Shown here: piece by piece, positions 1 to 5,605 of the stretch
Numbering within the stretch: position 1 is the first letter of the stretch
How the letters are laid out: every line of letters begins with the position of its first letter
From: Epsilonproteobacteria bacterium 4484_65
GTDB taxonomy: Bacteria > Campylobacterota > Campylobacteria > Campylobacterales > Sulfurovaceae
Assembly (NCBI GenBank): GCA_002085305.1
Contig: NATJ01000022.1
Span: 1-9,788 of the forward strand
DNA length: 9,788 nt
Direction of reading: 5' to 3'
Position numbers and translations under genes: made by a program
The notes under the pieces: model-generated
The model's input: the letters and a program-made list of their open reading frames with translations, nothing else
What the model was told of the DNA's origin: nothing
Database searches by the model: none

Positions 1-483
1 ACAATGTGTTCCCCTGTCATTCAATATCTCTTTTTTATATAAAGTTTTATAAAGTAGTGGTGCAGGTATGATAAGGTCAATATATTTAGTCTCTTGCTTG
101 ATAGGCAGATAGAGTTTATCTAAAACTTCCGGTTCAGCGACAAAGAGATGGAATTCTCTCTCTTCTCCCCCGTTTTCAACCTCAGATGAAGAGATAATAT
201 AGGCATTGGCCTGATCCAGACCTAGTTCTTCATATGCTTTTATTTCAAGAATATCTGCAATATCTTCTTGTGGAATACTGCGACTTAACTGTATCGTAGT
301 ACTAATCATGTCTTTATTGCTTACATATGAAGTAATAAAGTTTGAAGTGTTGTAGCTGAGTTTATTTAAAATTTGAAACGAGTCATTCTTAAATATATAG
401 TTTTGATCAGTATAAGCATTAAGTGTAACTATATTTTTTATAGCCGACTTTGATTCTTTTGACGAACTTTTTTTCCAAAACAT
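1..483 (-). CDS. Unidentified protein, possibly PilM/MshI-like, 5' part only
   Basis: An open frame starts at the ATG at 481-483 on the minus strand and runs without a stop for 161 codons to the left edge, so the C-terminal part is missing. The start is supported by AAGGAAG six bases upstream. The protein begins MFWKKSSSKESKS and has no signal peptide or membrane segment in the visible part. The order of elements (a segment LSRSIPQEDIADILEIKAYE, then an alternating beta region, then FVAEPEVLDKLYLPI followed by YIDLIIPAPLLYKTLY) resembles the actin-like fold of PilM/MshI/GspL-type proteins, which sit on the cytoplasmic side of type IV pilus or type II secretion machines. This resemblance is by eye only, and no diagnostic ATP-binding motif is visible. 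The gene lies downstream of era but is separated from it by a 288-base leader with its own promoter candidate and a riboswitch-like RNA, so it is probably separately controlled. The reading frame is confident; the family is a suggestion. Confidence 0.75.
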   Translation of the reverse strand, partial: MFWKKSSSKESKSAIKNIVTLNAYTDQNYIFKNDSFQILNKLSYNTSNFITSYVSNKDMISTTIQLSRSIPQEDIADILEIKAYEELGLDQANAYIISSSEVENGGEEREFHLFVAEPEVLDKLYLPIKQETKYIDLIIPAPLLYKTLYKKEILNDRGTHC

Positions 484-592
484 TCTAAACTTCCTTGTTT
501 GTTAAACAATTATATATGTTATAATATTAAAACTATCTTACATAACATAATTTTTTTATAAAGTATTAAATATTTTTATCGTGAACGCACCT

Positions 593-611
593 ATGGAGGG
601 TAAAATGGAGG
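593..611. repeat. Two direct copies of ATGGAGG
   Basis: ATGGAGG occurs at 593-599 and 605-611, twelve bases apart, just downstream of the riboswitch-like element in its own reading direction, where it reads CCTCCAT twice. CCTCC resembles the anti-Shine-Dalgarno sequence of 16S rRNA, so in the leader RNA it could pair with a ribosome-binding site; the AAGGAAG before the left-edge gene would pair only partly. Confidence 0.4.
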
Positions 612-622
612 TTTGGCAACCT
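609..622 (-). repeat. Inverted repeat overlapping the aptamer 3' strand
   Basis: On the minus strand AGGTT (618-622) and AACCT (609-613) can pair around a GCCA loop. The first arm is part of the GCCAGGTTGCC segment that closes the presumed aptamer, so this hairpin and the aptamer could not form fully at once. That fits the switching part of an expression platform. The hairpin is short (5 bp) and is not followed by a run of T, so it is not an intrinsic terminator. Confidence 0.35.
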
Positions 623-690
623 GGCGATCTCAATCACTGAGACCCATGGCTTTCCGGCCTTGCTTCGCAACAAGTGTGGCACAACTATAT
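609..690 (-). ncRNA. GEMM-I-like (cyclic-di-GMP-I) riboswitch aptamer candidate
   Basis: Read on the minus strand, this leader segment contains, in order: GCCACAC (5' strand); a small hairpin TTGC-GAA-GCAA; GGCCGGAAAGCC; ATGGGTCTC; a perfect hairpin TCTCA-GTGAT-TGAGA (628-642); and TCGCCAGGTTGCC. From memory, cyclic-di-GMP-I aptamers of the Geobacter type have GGCAAACC, a GAAA-capped hairpin, GGGACGCAAAGCC, ACGGGTCT, a variable P2 tip, and AGCCGGGTTGCC. The last two-thirds match this order closely. The 5' strand, the tetraloop (GAA instead of GAAA) and one base of the CGCAAAGCC core differ. It lies about 125 bases upstream of a minus-strand start codon in a long AT-rich leader, as a riboswitch should. 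It could be a divergent or degenerate member, or a variant with another dinucleotide ligand. No covariance search could be run. Confidence 0.5.
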
Positions 691-721
691 ATAAATAATT
701 TTAAATGCTATACTATTTAAC

Positions 722-727
722 ATTATA
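722..727 (-). promoter_or_regulatory. Candidate -10 box for the riboswitch-led gene
   Basis: TATAAT on the minus strand, a perfect sigma-70 -10 hexamer, lies between the era stop and the GEMM-like element. Transcription would start near 714-716, giving a leader of about 230 bases that carries the whole aptamer. No good -35 box is seen at 16-18 bases, which is common in Campylobacterota, where AT-rich periodic upstream sequence often replaces it. A second AT-rich box (TATATA, around 687-692) lies too close to the aptamer 5' end to be preferred. Confidence 0.45.
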
Positions 728-771
728 TCGAGCTTACAATTTTATGATTAAATCAACACTAAAGCACTTTT

Positions 772-1671
772 TTAAATGATATATCCAAACTCCTCCAAAC
801 TTTCTCTATTTTTACTCCACCCCTTTTTGACAGAAACATGCAGATCTAAAAATATTTTTTTACCTGCAAAAAACTCCATTTGTTCACGTGCAAGTTTTCC
901 TACACGTTTAATACCTACCCCTTTTTGTCCAACGATCATACCCTTTTGTGTCTCTTTTTCTACAACGATGGTTGCATACACTTTATCCAAGGTATCACTC
1001 TCCTCGATCTTTTCTATCGTTACATCACTTTCATACGGTATCTCATCACTTAAGTTCTCAAAAATAGACTCACGTATAAGTTCTTTATATATATCTCGTA
1101 TATTCTCTGTGGTAAGGATCTCTGTATCATAAAGAAATGGTGAATATGGCAGATGTTTAGCTATCTCATCAAGCAGTTGCTTTTTCCCTACCTTTTTATT
1201 GACAGAGAAAGGAATGATCGCTTCAAAATACTCTTGATACTTTTGGTATTCTCCAAGTTTAGCCAGGATATCACCCTGCTTCACATGGTCTATCTTTGTC
1301 AATATCACGATATGCTTTACACCTTTTGCCTGTGCAAGTGCTAAAAACTTCTCATACTCTGTTAGTTTATCCGTGACCGGTGCTAAAAAAACAATAAGGT
1401 CACTGTCACCCATAGCTTTCAGTGCCTCATCCAACATAAACTTGTTAAGCAGTCTCTCTTTTTGATGAATACCGGGAGTATCTACAAAAATAATTTGTGC
1501 ATTCTCATGCATCACAATGATATTCATACGCTTTCGTGTTGCTTGAGCTTTTTTTGACACCATGGCCAGTTTCTCACCTACAACATAGTTCAGCAATGTA
1601 CTCTTTCCTGCATTAGGTCGCCCTACCACTGCTACAAATCCTGCTTTTGTTCCTACACTCTCATCAAACAT
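772..1671 (-). CDS. era: GTPase Era, ribosome assembly
   Basis: Era is a GTPase that binds near the 3' end of 16S rRNA and helps mature the small ribosomal subunit. At 299 residues it has the normal family length. The N-terminal GTPase domain shows G1 GRPNAGKS (residues 17-24), a G2 region around QATRKRMN (43-50), G3 DTPGIH (64-69) and G4 TKID (125-128). The C-terminal KH RNA-binding domain shows GQKGVGIKRVG and ends WSKNRESLEEFGYII, close to what I remember of Helicobacter Era. The G4 motif has Thr where the usual NKxD has Asn, and the G5 region reads PFSVNKK rather than the usual SA motif. The start is preceded by TAAGGA, which overlaps the stop codon of hslU eight bases upstream, so it is the last gene of the rplI-hslV-hslU-era operon. 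No intrinsic terminator is visible after it. Confidence 0.97.
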   Translation of the reverse strand: MFDESVGTKAGFVAVVGRPNAGKSTLLNYVVGEKLAMVSKKAQATRKRMNIIVMHENAQIIFVDTPGIHQKERLLNKFMLDEALKAMGDSDLIVFLAPVTDKLTEYEKFLALAQAKGVKHIVILTKIDHVKQGDILAKLGEYQKYQEYFEAIIPFSVNKKVGKKQLLDEIAKHLPYSPFLYDTEILTTENIRDIYKELIRESIFENLSDEIPYESDVTIEKIEESDTLDKVYATIVVEKETQKGMIVGQKGVGIKRVGKLAREQMEFFAGKKIFLDLHVSVKKGWSKNRESLEEFGYII

Positions 1672-1679
1672 TTCATTCC

Positions 1680-3008
1680 TTACAATATATATCTTGTGGT
1701 ATCTTCATCTTCAACCACTTTGCTTATCTTCTCTTCTATAAGTGCTTTATCTATATTTATTCTCTCACCTGAATATTCATCTGCTAAGAAACTGATATCT
1801 TCCAATATTTTCTCCATTACTGTATGGAGACGTCTAGCACCAATGTCTTCCGTCTTTTCATTTGCAAGAAGTGAATAGTGAGCAATAGCATGTAATGCTT
1901 CTTCATCAAATATTAACTCAACTCCTTCAACATTCATCAAAGCTTGATACTGTTTGATGAGTGAGTTATTTGGTTCTGTCAATATACGATATAGTGTCTC
2001 TTCATCTAAACTGTCAAGTTCTACACGCAAAGGAAAACGACCCTGAAGTTCAGGCATAAGGTCACTAGGTTTACTTATGTGAAATGCACCTGCAGCAATA
2101 AAAAGGATATGGTCTGTTTTTACCTGACCTAGTTTTGTATTCACAGTAGATCCTTCTACGATAGGAAGCAAGTCTCTCTGCACACCTTCTTTACTTGGAT
2201 CTTGCCTGCTTTGCGAGTTAGAAGATACGGCGATCTTATCTATCTCATCAAGAAAAACGATACCACCCTTTTCTACTTTTTCAAGTGCTAAAGCTTTGAG
2301 CTGTTCCTCATCAAGTAATACTTCACTCGCCTCTTGGGCTAAAATTTTCTTAGCATCTGCTACACTTACCTCTTTTTCAGGACCTTTTTTACCCATACCA
2401 CCTAAAACTTTAATGATAGACTCTTGTACTTGTATCATCTGGGGAGGAAGTCCCTCTTCTGGCATCGTAGGATTGTTTGGCATCTCTACTTTGATCATAA
2501 GATGATCGAGCTCTCCTTTGACAAATTTCTCTTGCATGCGTGCAAACGATGCTTCATACTCCGCTTGTTTTTGTTCACTCGCACCGGCAGGAAGGGGAGG
2601 AAGAAGTTTTTCTATAATTTTATTTTCAATATAATTTTCTATCTTCTCTTGATTCTTTTCATTTTCACTTTTACGTACGATACCCATAGAAGCAGTTGCA
2701 AGATCACGGATCATAGATTCCACATCACGCCCGACAAATCCTACTTCTGTATACTTACTGGCTTCTACTTTGATGAAAGGCAAGTTCATCATGGTGGCAA
2801 GTCGTCTGGCAATCTCAGTCTTACCTACCCCTGTGCTACCTATCATAAGTATATTTTTAGGTACTACATCATGTTGCATCTCTGGGCTGAGCTGCATACG
2901 TCTATAACGATTTCTAAGTGCTACTGCAATGGTCTTTTTCGCATCATTTTGCCCAATGACATATTTGTCAAGGTAAGAGACTATCTCTTTTGGTGTTAAA
3001 TTTTCCAA
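1680..3008 (-). CDS. hslU: ATP-dependent protease ATPase subunit HslU (ClpY)
   Basis: HslU is the AAA+ unfoldase that caps the HslV peptidase in the cytoplasm, unfolding substrates and threading them through its central pore. The 442 residues match the E. coli protein (443). Visible features are the N-terminal LTPKEIVSYLDKYVIGQ signature, Walker A GSTGVGKT (57-64), a pore loop GFVG (90-93) and a coiled, charged I-domain at about 110-240. These are followed by Walker B FLDEID (252-257), the arginine-finger region LMPELQGRFPLRVEL, the sensor-2 segment EDIGARRLHTVMEKILED, and the C-terminal tail TTRYIL that docks into HslV. The pore loop has Phe in place of the usual Tyr, so the aromatic grip is kept. 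It follows hslV after a 10-base gap and precedes era by 8 bases, so translation is probably coupled along the operon. Confidence 0.98.
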   Translation of the reverse strand: MENLTPKEIVSYLDKYVIGQNDAKKTIAVALRNRYRRMQLSPEMQHDVVPKNILMIGSTGVGKTEIARRLATMMNLPFIKVEASKYTEVGFVGRDVESMIRDLATASMGIVRKSENEKNQEKIENYIENKIIEKLLPPLPAGASEQKQAEYEASFARMQEKFVKGELDHLMIKVEMPNNPTMPEEGLPPQMIQVQESIIKVLGGMGKKGPEKEVSVADAKKILAQEASEVLLDEEQLKALALEKVEKGGIVFLDEIDKIAVSSNSQSRQDPSKEGVQRDLLPIVEGSTVNTKLGQVKTDHILFIAAGAFHISKPSDLMPELQGRFPLRVELDSLDEETLYRILTEPNNSLIKQYQALMNVEGVELIFDEEALHAIAHYSLLANEKTEDIGARRLHTVMEKILEDISFLADEYSGERINIDKALIEEKISKVVEDEDTTRYIL

Positions 3009-3018
3009 AGATGATTCC

Positions 3019-3549
3019 TTATAGTTCTAATATTTTAATATTTTTATTCGTATAGATACAAAGATCACCTGCCACCTCAAGCGATTCCTGTACCAGTTCT
3101 TTAGGATCAAGTGTAGTGTGTTTATCTAATGCACGTGCTGCAGAGATGGCATAATTACCGCCAGATCCGATCGCTGCTATCTTCCCGTCTTGCGGTTCAA
3201 CCACATCACCGGTACCCGAAAGTATAAAGATATGCTCTCTATTCAGTACTATCATCATTGCTTCAAGCTGACGCAGATGTTTATCTTTTCTCCACATTTT
3301 AGAAAACCCGATAACTGACTTAAAAAGGTCTCCCTTTTTCTCAGCCAATATCCCTTCAAACATATCAAAAAGGTTGAACGCATCGGCTGTACTTCCGGCA
3401 AAACCTGCTAAGACTTTTCCCTCATGCAAAGTACGGATCTTCGTTGCGTTACTTTTAAGTACAGTATCACCAAAGGTTACTTGTCCGTCACCGCCGATAA
3501 CAGCTTTGTCTTCACCTTTGTAGCCCAGTATCGTAGTAGCGTCAAACAT
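3019..3549 (-). CDS. hslV: ATP-dependent protease proteolytic subunit HslV (ClpQ)
   Basis: HslV forms the double-hexamer proteolytic core of HslUV; it is a proteasome-beta-like N-terminal-threonine hydrolase. The 176 residues match the family. Aligning [18 protein letters not shown] (17-34) to the E. coli protein places the catalytic threonine at Thr5 and the catalytic lysine at Lys32 (E. coli Thr1 and Lys28). [17 protein letters not shown] (49-65) and GSGGNYA (128-134) are the other family motifs. The protein begins MFDA before the TT pair, whereas most HslV begin MTT, so Thr5 is exposed only if four residues are removed. No start codon is available that would put Thr directly after Met. The same MFxATT start occurs, from memory, in Campylobacter and Helicobacter HslV. 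The start lies two bases after the rplI stop, and an AGGTG inside the rplI end serves as ribosome-binding site. Confidence 0.97.
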   Translation of the reverse strand: MFDATTILGYKGEDKAVIGGDGQVTFGDTVLKSNATKIRTLHEGKVLAGFAGSTADAFNLFDMFEGILAEKKGDLFKSVIGFSKMWRKDKHLRQLEAMMIVLNREHIFILSGTGDVVEPQDGKIAAIGSGGNYAISAARALDKHTTLDPKELVQESLEVAGDLCIYTNKNIKILEL

Positions 3550-3551
3550 GA

Positions 3552-3995
3552 CTATACACCTACTACTTCTACTTTAAGTGCCGCATGGATACCATGACCA
3601 AGTTTTGCATCAACTTCATGTATACCTGTTGACTTCAATGCTTTTTTAAGGTTGATGTGTTTCTTATCTAACTCAATATTAAGTTGCTCTTCTATTGCTT
3701 TGGAGATATCAGCATTGCCTACGGAACCCTGTATACCTACAGGTGCTGTAGGTTTTTCTATCCTAATTGTTGCAGCTTCAAGTGTGATCTTCTCTGCTTC
3801 AAGTCTGGTTAATTCATCTTTAAGATTACGAGCCATCTCTTCCTGCTCAGCCTTCCAGTTCTCTACTACTTCAGGTGTAGCCAATTTTGCCAACCCTTTA
3901 CCGATAAGAAAGTTTTGTCCATATCCATCTTTTACTTCTTTGATCTCACCTGCTTTTCCAAGTGTTTTTACATCTTTTATCAATAATACTTTCAT
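3552..3995 (-). CDS. rplI: 50S ribosomal protein L9 (bL9)
   Basis: bL9 binds 23S rRNA at the base of the L1 stalk and extends out of the ribosome through a long helix. The 147 residues agree with the family (about 148-150). The N-terminal domain [18 protein letters not shown] with DGYGQNFLI (24-32) is diagnostic. The charged connecting helix (about 40-75) and a C-terminal domain ending [11 protein letters not shown] follow. AAGGA lies seven bases before the ATG. It is the first gene of the operon. Upstream on the minus strand are only weak -10-like boxes (TAAAAT at 4028-4033, TATAAA at 4013-4018) without a convincing -35. In many bacteria rplI sits with rpsF and rpsR; here it heads a protease/GTPase operon, an arrangement I recall from Campylobacter. 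Confidence 0.97.
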   Translation of the reverse strand: MKVLLIKDVKTLGKAGEIKEVKDGYGQNFLIGKGLAKLATPEVVENWKAEQEEMARNLKDELTRLEAEKITLEAATIRIEKPTAPVGIQGSVGNADISKAIEEQLNIELDKKHINLKKALKSTGIHEVDAKLGHGIHAALKVEVVGV

Positions 3996-4073
3996 TCTAT
4001 GTCCTTGTTGGATTTATAATTGGTATTATTTTAACAAAACTTTACTAGACATCTGTTAAAATCAGCTACATGT

Positions 4074-4102
4074 TTCACCTGAAGTACACAATAAAATATA
4101 AT
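4074..4102 (+). promoter_or_regulatory. Sigma-70-type promoter for mlaA-mlaC-RND
   Basis: TTCACC (4074-4079, four of six matches to TTGACA) is separated by exactly 17 bases from a perfect TATAAT (4097-4102). Transcription would begin near 4109, about 22 bases before the mlaA ATG. This placement argues against translation starting at the TTG at 4105, because the transcript would barely include it. The region is divergent with the rplI operon. Confidence 0.65.
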
Positions 4103-4121
4103 AATTGCTTATTATATTATC

Positions 4122-4125
4122 AAGG
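4122..4125 (+). promoter_or_regulatory. Ribosome-binding site that fixes the mlaA start
   Basis: AAGG lies six bases before the ATG at 4132. Starting here places a lysine and a hydrophobic stretch at the N terminus, as a lipoprotein signal needs. The longer in-frame start TTG at 4105 has no such site. Confidence 0.6.
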
Positions 4126-4131
4126 TTGTCA

Positions 4132-4974
4132 ATGAAGTATCTACTATTTTTGCTAAGTATTATACTATTTACCTTTCAAGGATGCAGTACTAAACAAGCT
4201 ACACCCTACTTAGAAAATCCGCAAGTAAATGCTCCCAAAACAACTGCAGTATCTTCCCAAAACAGTATCAACAATGATCAAAAAACAGAAGAGGATATAG
4301 AAGATTTCGAAGCAGAATTTGAAGCAGAAGAAAGAAGTGATATAAGTGACCCTTTAAGCACTTATAATAGAACAATGACCTCTTTTAACGATAAAGTGAT
4401 CATCTATGCATTAAATCCTGTATCTGAAGCCTATTCATATGTAGTGCCTCGACCTTTTCGTTTAGGTGTATCCAATTTTATTCATAATATAAATTTTCCT
4501 ATTCGTCTGGTCAATAACCTCTTGCAACTAAAATTCCAAAACAGTTCTGATGAAATAGAAAGATTTATTATCAACACTACTGTAGGTTTAGGGGGACTTA
4601 TGGATCCTGCAAAAAATCATATGAAAACACCGATACTACCACATAATGAAGATTTTGGTCAAACCTTGGGTCACTATGGCATAGGTTCCGGTTTCCATAT
4701 TGTTTTACCATTCTTTGGGCCATCTAACGTAAGAGATACAATAGGAATCACCGTAGATGGATATCTCTCTCCTCTTGTCAATGTAAGAGGCTTGGAATAC
4801 TATAAAATACCTGATAATCTTGGTCAATCTATTGCCATTGTTACTCTTCATTTTATCAACAAAAATTCTCTACATTTAGGAGAATATGAAAGCCTTAAAA
4901 AAGATGCCATAGATCTATATCCATTTTTAAGAGATATTTATGAACAAAAAAGAATTTCTGATATTGCAGAATAA
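4132..4974 (+). CDS. mlaA: MlaA (VacJ) family outer-membrane lipoprotein
   Basis: MlaA is an outer-membrane lipoprotein that takes mislocalised phospholipids out of the outer leaflet and passes them to the periplasmic carrier MlaC. From the ATG at 4132 the protein has 280 residues. It starts with a lipoprotein signal MKYLLFLLSIILFTFQGC; Cys18 is the expected lipidated residue, although Phe at -3 is atypical for a lipobox. A Ser/Thr/Gln-rich linker follows, then an acidic stretch EEDIEDFEAEFEAEE (53-67). The MlaA domain proper begins at DPLSTYNR (73-80), with FRLGVSNFIHNINFPIRLVN, FIINTTVGLGGLMDPA, NEDFGQTLGHYG and LPFFGPSNVRDTIG all matching the family. It is followed by mlaC after 20 bases and then by an RND transporter. 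In C. jejuni the Cj1371-Cj1373 genes have, as I recall, the same order. Confidence 0.93.
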   Translation: MKYLLFLLSIILFTFQGCSTKQATPYLENPQVNAPKTTAVSSQNSINNDQKTEEDIEDFEAEFEAEERSDISDPLSTYNRTMTSFNDKVIIYALNPVSEAYSYVVPRPFRLGVSNFIHNINFPIRLVNNLLQLKFQNSSDEIERFIINTTVGLGGLMDPAKNHMKTPILPHNEDFGQTLGHYGIGSGFHIVLPFFGPSNVRDTIGITVDGYLSPLVNVRGLEYYKIPDNLGQSIAIVTLHFINKNSLHLGEYESLKKDAIDLYPFLRDIYEQKRISDIAE

Positions 4975-4994
4975 CTCATAATAAGAGGAAAAAT

Positions 4995-5558
4995 ATGTTA
5001 AAAAAAATACTATTGATACTGCTTCTATCTAGCATATCTAGCCATGCGATAAAAGAACAAAACATTCAAAAAGTGATGGATACAAAAGTAAGAAAAGTCT
5101 TACTTATATTAAAAGATAAAACCTTGTCACAAAAACAGAAAGAACAAAAAAGTATTCATGTTATCGATGATGTCTTTGACTACCGCATAATGGCAAGGAT
5201 AAGCCTGGGAAAGAGATGGAAATCTCTTACAAAAAACGAAAAAACACAATTTATTCACGTCTTTGAAAAAAAAATAAAACATTCATATCTAGATAAACTA
5301 AGACTCTATAATAATCAAAAAGTGATTCTTAAAGATGTAAAAAAAATCAAACATAACCGAATCACTTTAGAAACTACAATTATAGGTCATGACGGAACTT
5401 ATAAAGTTATCTATCTATTTTACAAGAAAAAGAATAAAAATCAATGGTTTATTTATGATGTCAATTTAGTAGGGGTAAGCATTATTCAGACCTATAGAAA
5501 ACAGTTTTCTGAATTCTTGAAAACAAAATCATTTAAACAACTATTGAGAGAACTCTAA
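4995..5558 (+). CDS. mlaC: MlaC (Ttg2D) family periplasmic phospholipid-binding protein
   Basis: MlaC proteins carry a phospholipid through the periplasm between MlaA and an inner-membrane complex. The 187 residues fit the family. A Sec signal MLKKILLILLLSSISSHA is likely cut after Ala18. Family segments are ISLGKRWKSLTKNEKTQFIHVF, the Lys-rich middle around KVILKDVKKIK, and the C-terminal WFIYDVNLVGVSIIQTYRKQF. The mature chain is strikingly basic: by my count about 39 Lys/Arg against 16 Asp/Glu. An AGGA box precedes the ATG, 20 bases after mlaA, and the gene is probably co-transcribed with mlaA and the downstream transporter. No MlaD, MlaE or MlaF gene lies in the window. Confidence 0.9.
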   Translation: MLKKILLILLLSSISSHAIKEQNIQKVMDTKVRKVLLILKDKTLSQKQKEQKSIHVIDDVFDYRIMARISLGKRWKSLTKNEKTQFIHVFEKKIKHSYLDKLRLYNNQKVILKDVKKIKHNRITLETTIIGHDGTYKVIYLFYKKKNKNQWFIYDVNLVGVSIIQTYRKQFSEFLKTKSFKQLLREL

Positions 5559-5605
5559 AGTTGTTCATGCCTGATCTTTGTCCCTTACATTAAAGGAAAT
5601 AACAT

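Noticed and set aside
580..690. Plus-strand RNA at the GEMM-like region
   Set aside because: The conserved blocks match only in the minus-strand sense, and no plus-strand gene follows; only era lies there, on the opposite strand.
700..775. Intrinsic terminator after era
   Set aside because: I looked for a GC-rich stem followed by a T run on the minus strand and found only AAAGTGCTTT, which is too small to be a terminator stem.
776..1132. Plus-strand open frame of 118 codons opposite era
   Set aside because: It lies wholly antisense to a clear era gene, has a low-complexity Ser/Phe/Ile-rich translation, and has no family resemblance.
2424..2999. Plus-strand open frame of 191 codons opposite hslU
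   Set aside because: It is antisense to a complete, well-conserved hslU, and the translation looks like a shadow frame.
3652..4059. Plus-strand open frame of 135 codons opposite rplI
   Set aside because: It is antisense to bL9, and its Ser-rich translation reflects the complement of Glu/Lys/Ala codons.
4105..4131. Longer mlaA start at TTG
   Set aside because: It lacks a ribosome-binding site, sits at or before the predicted transcription start, and would add nine residues ahead of a good lipoprotein signal.
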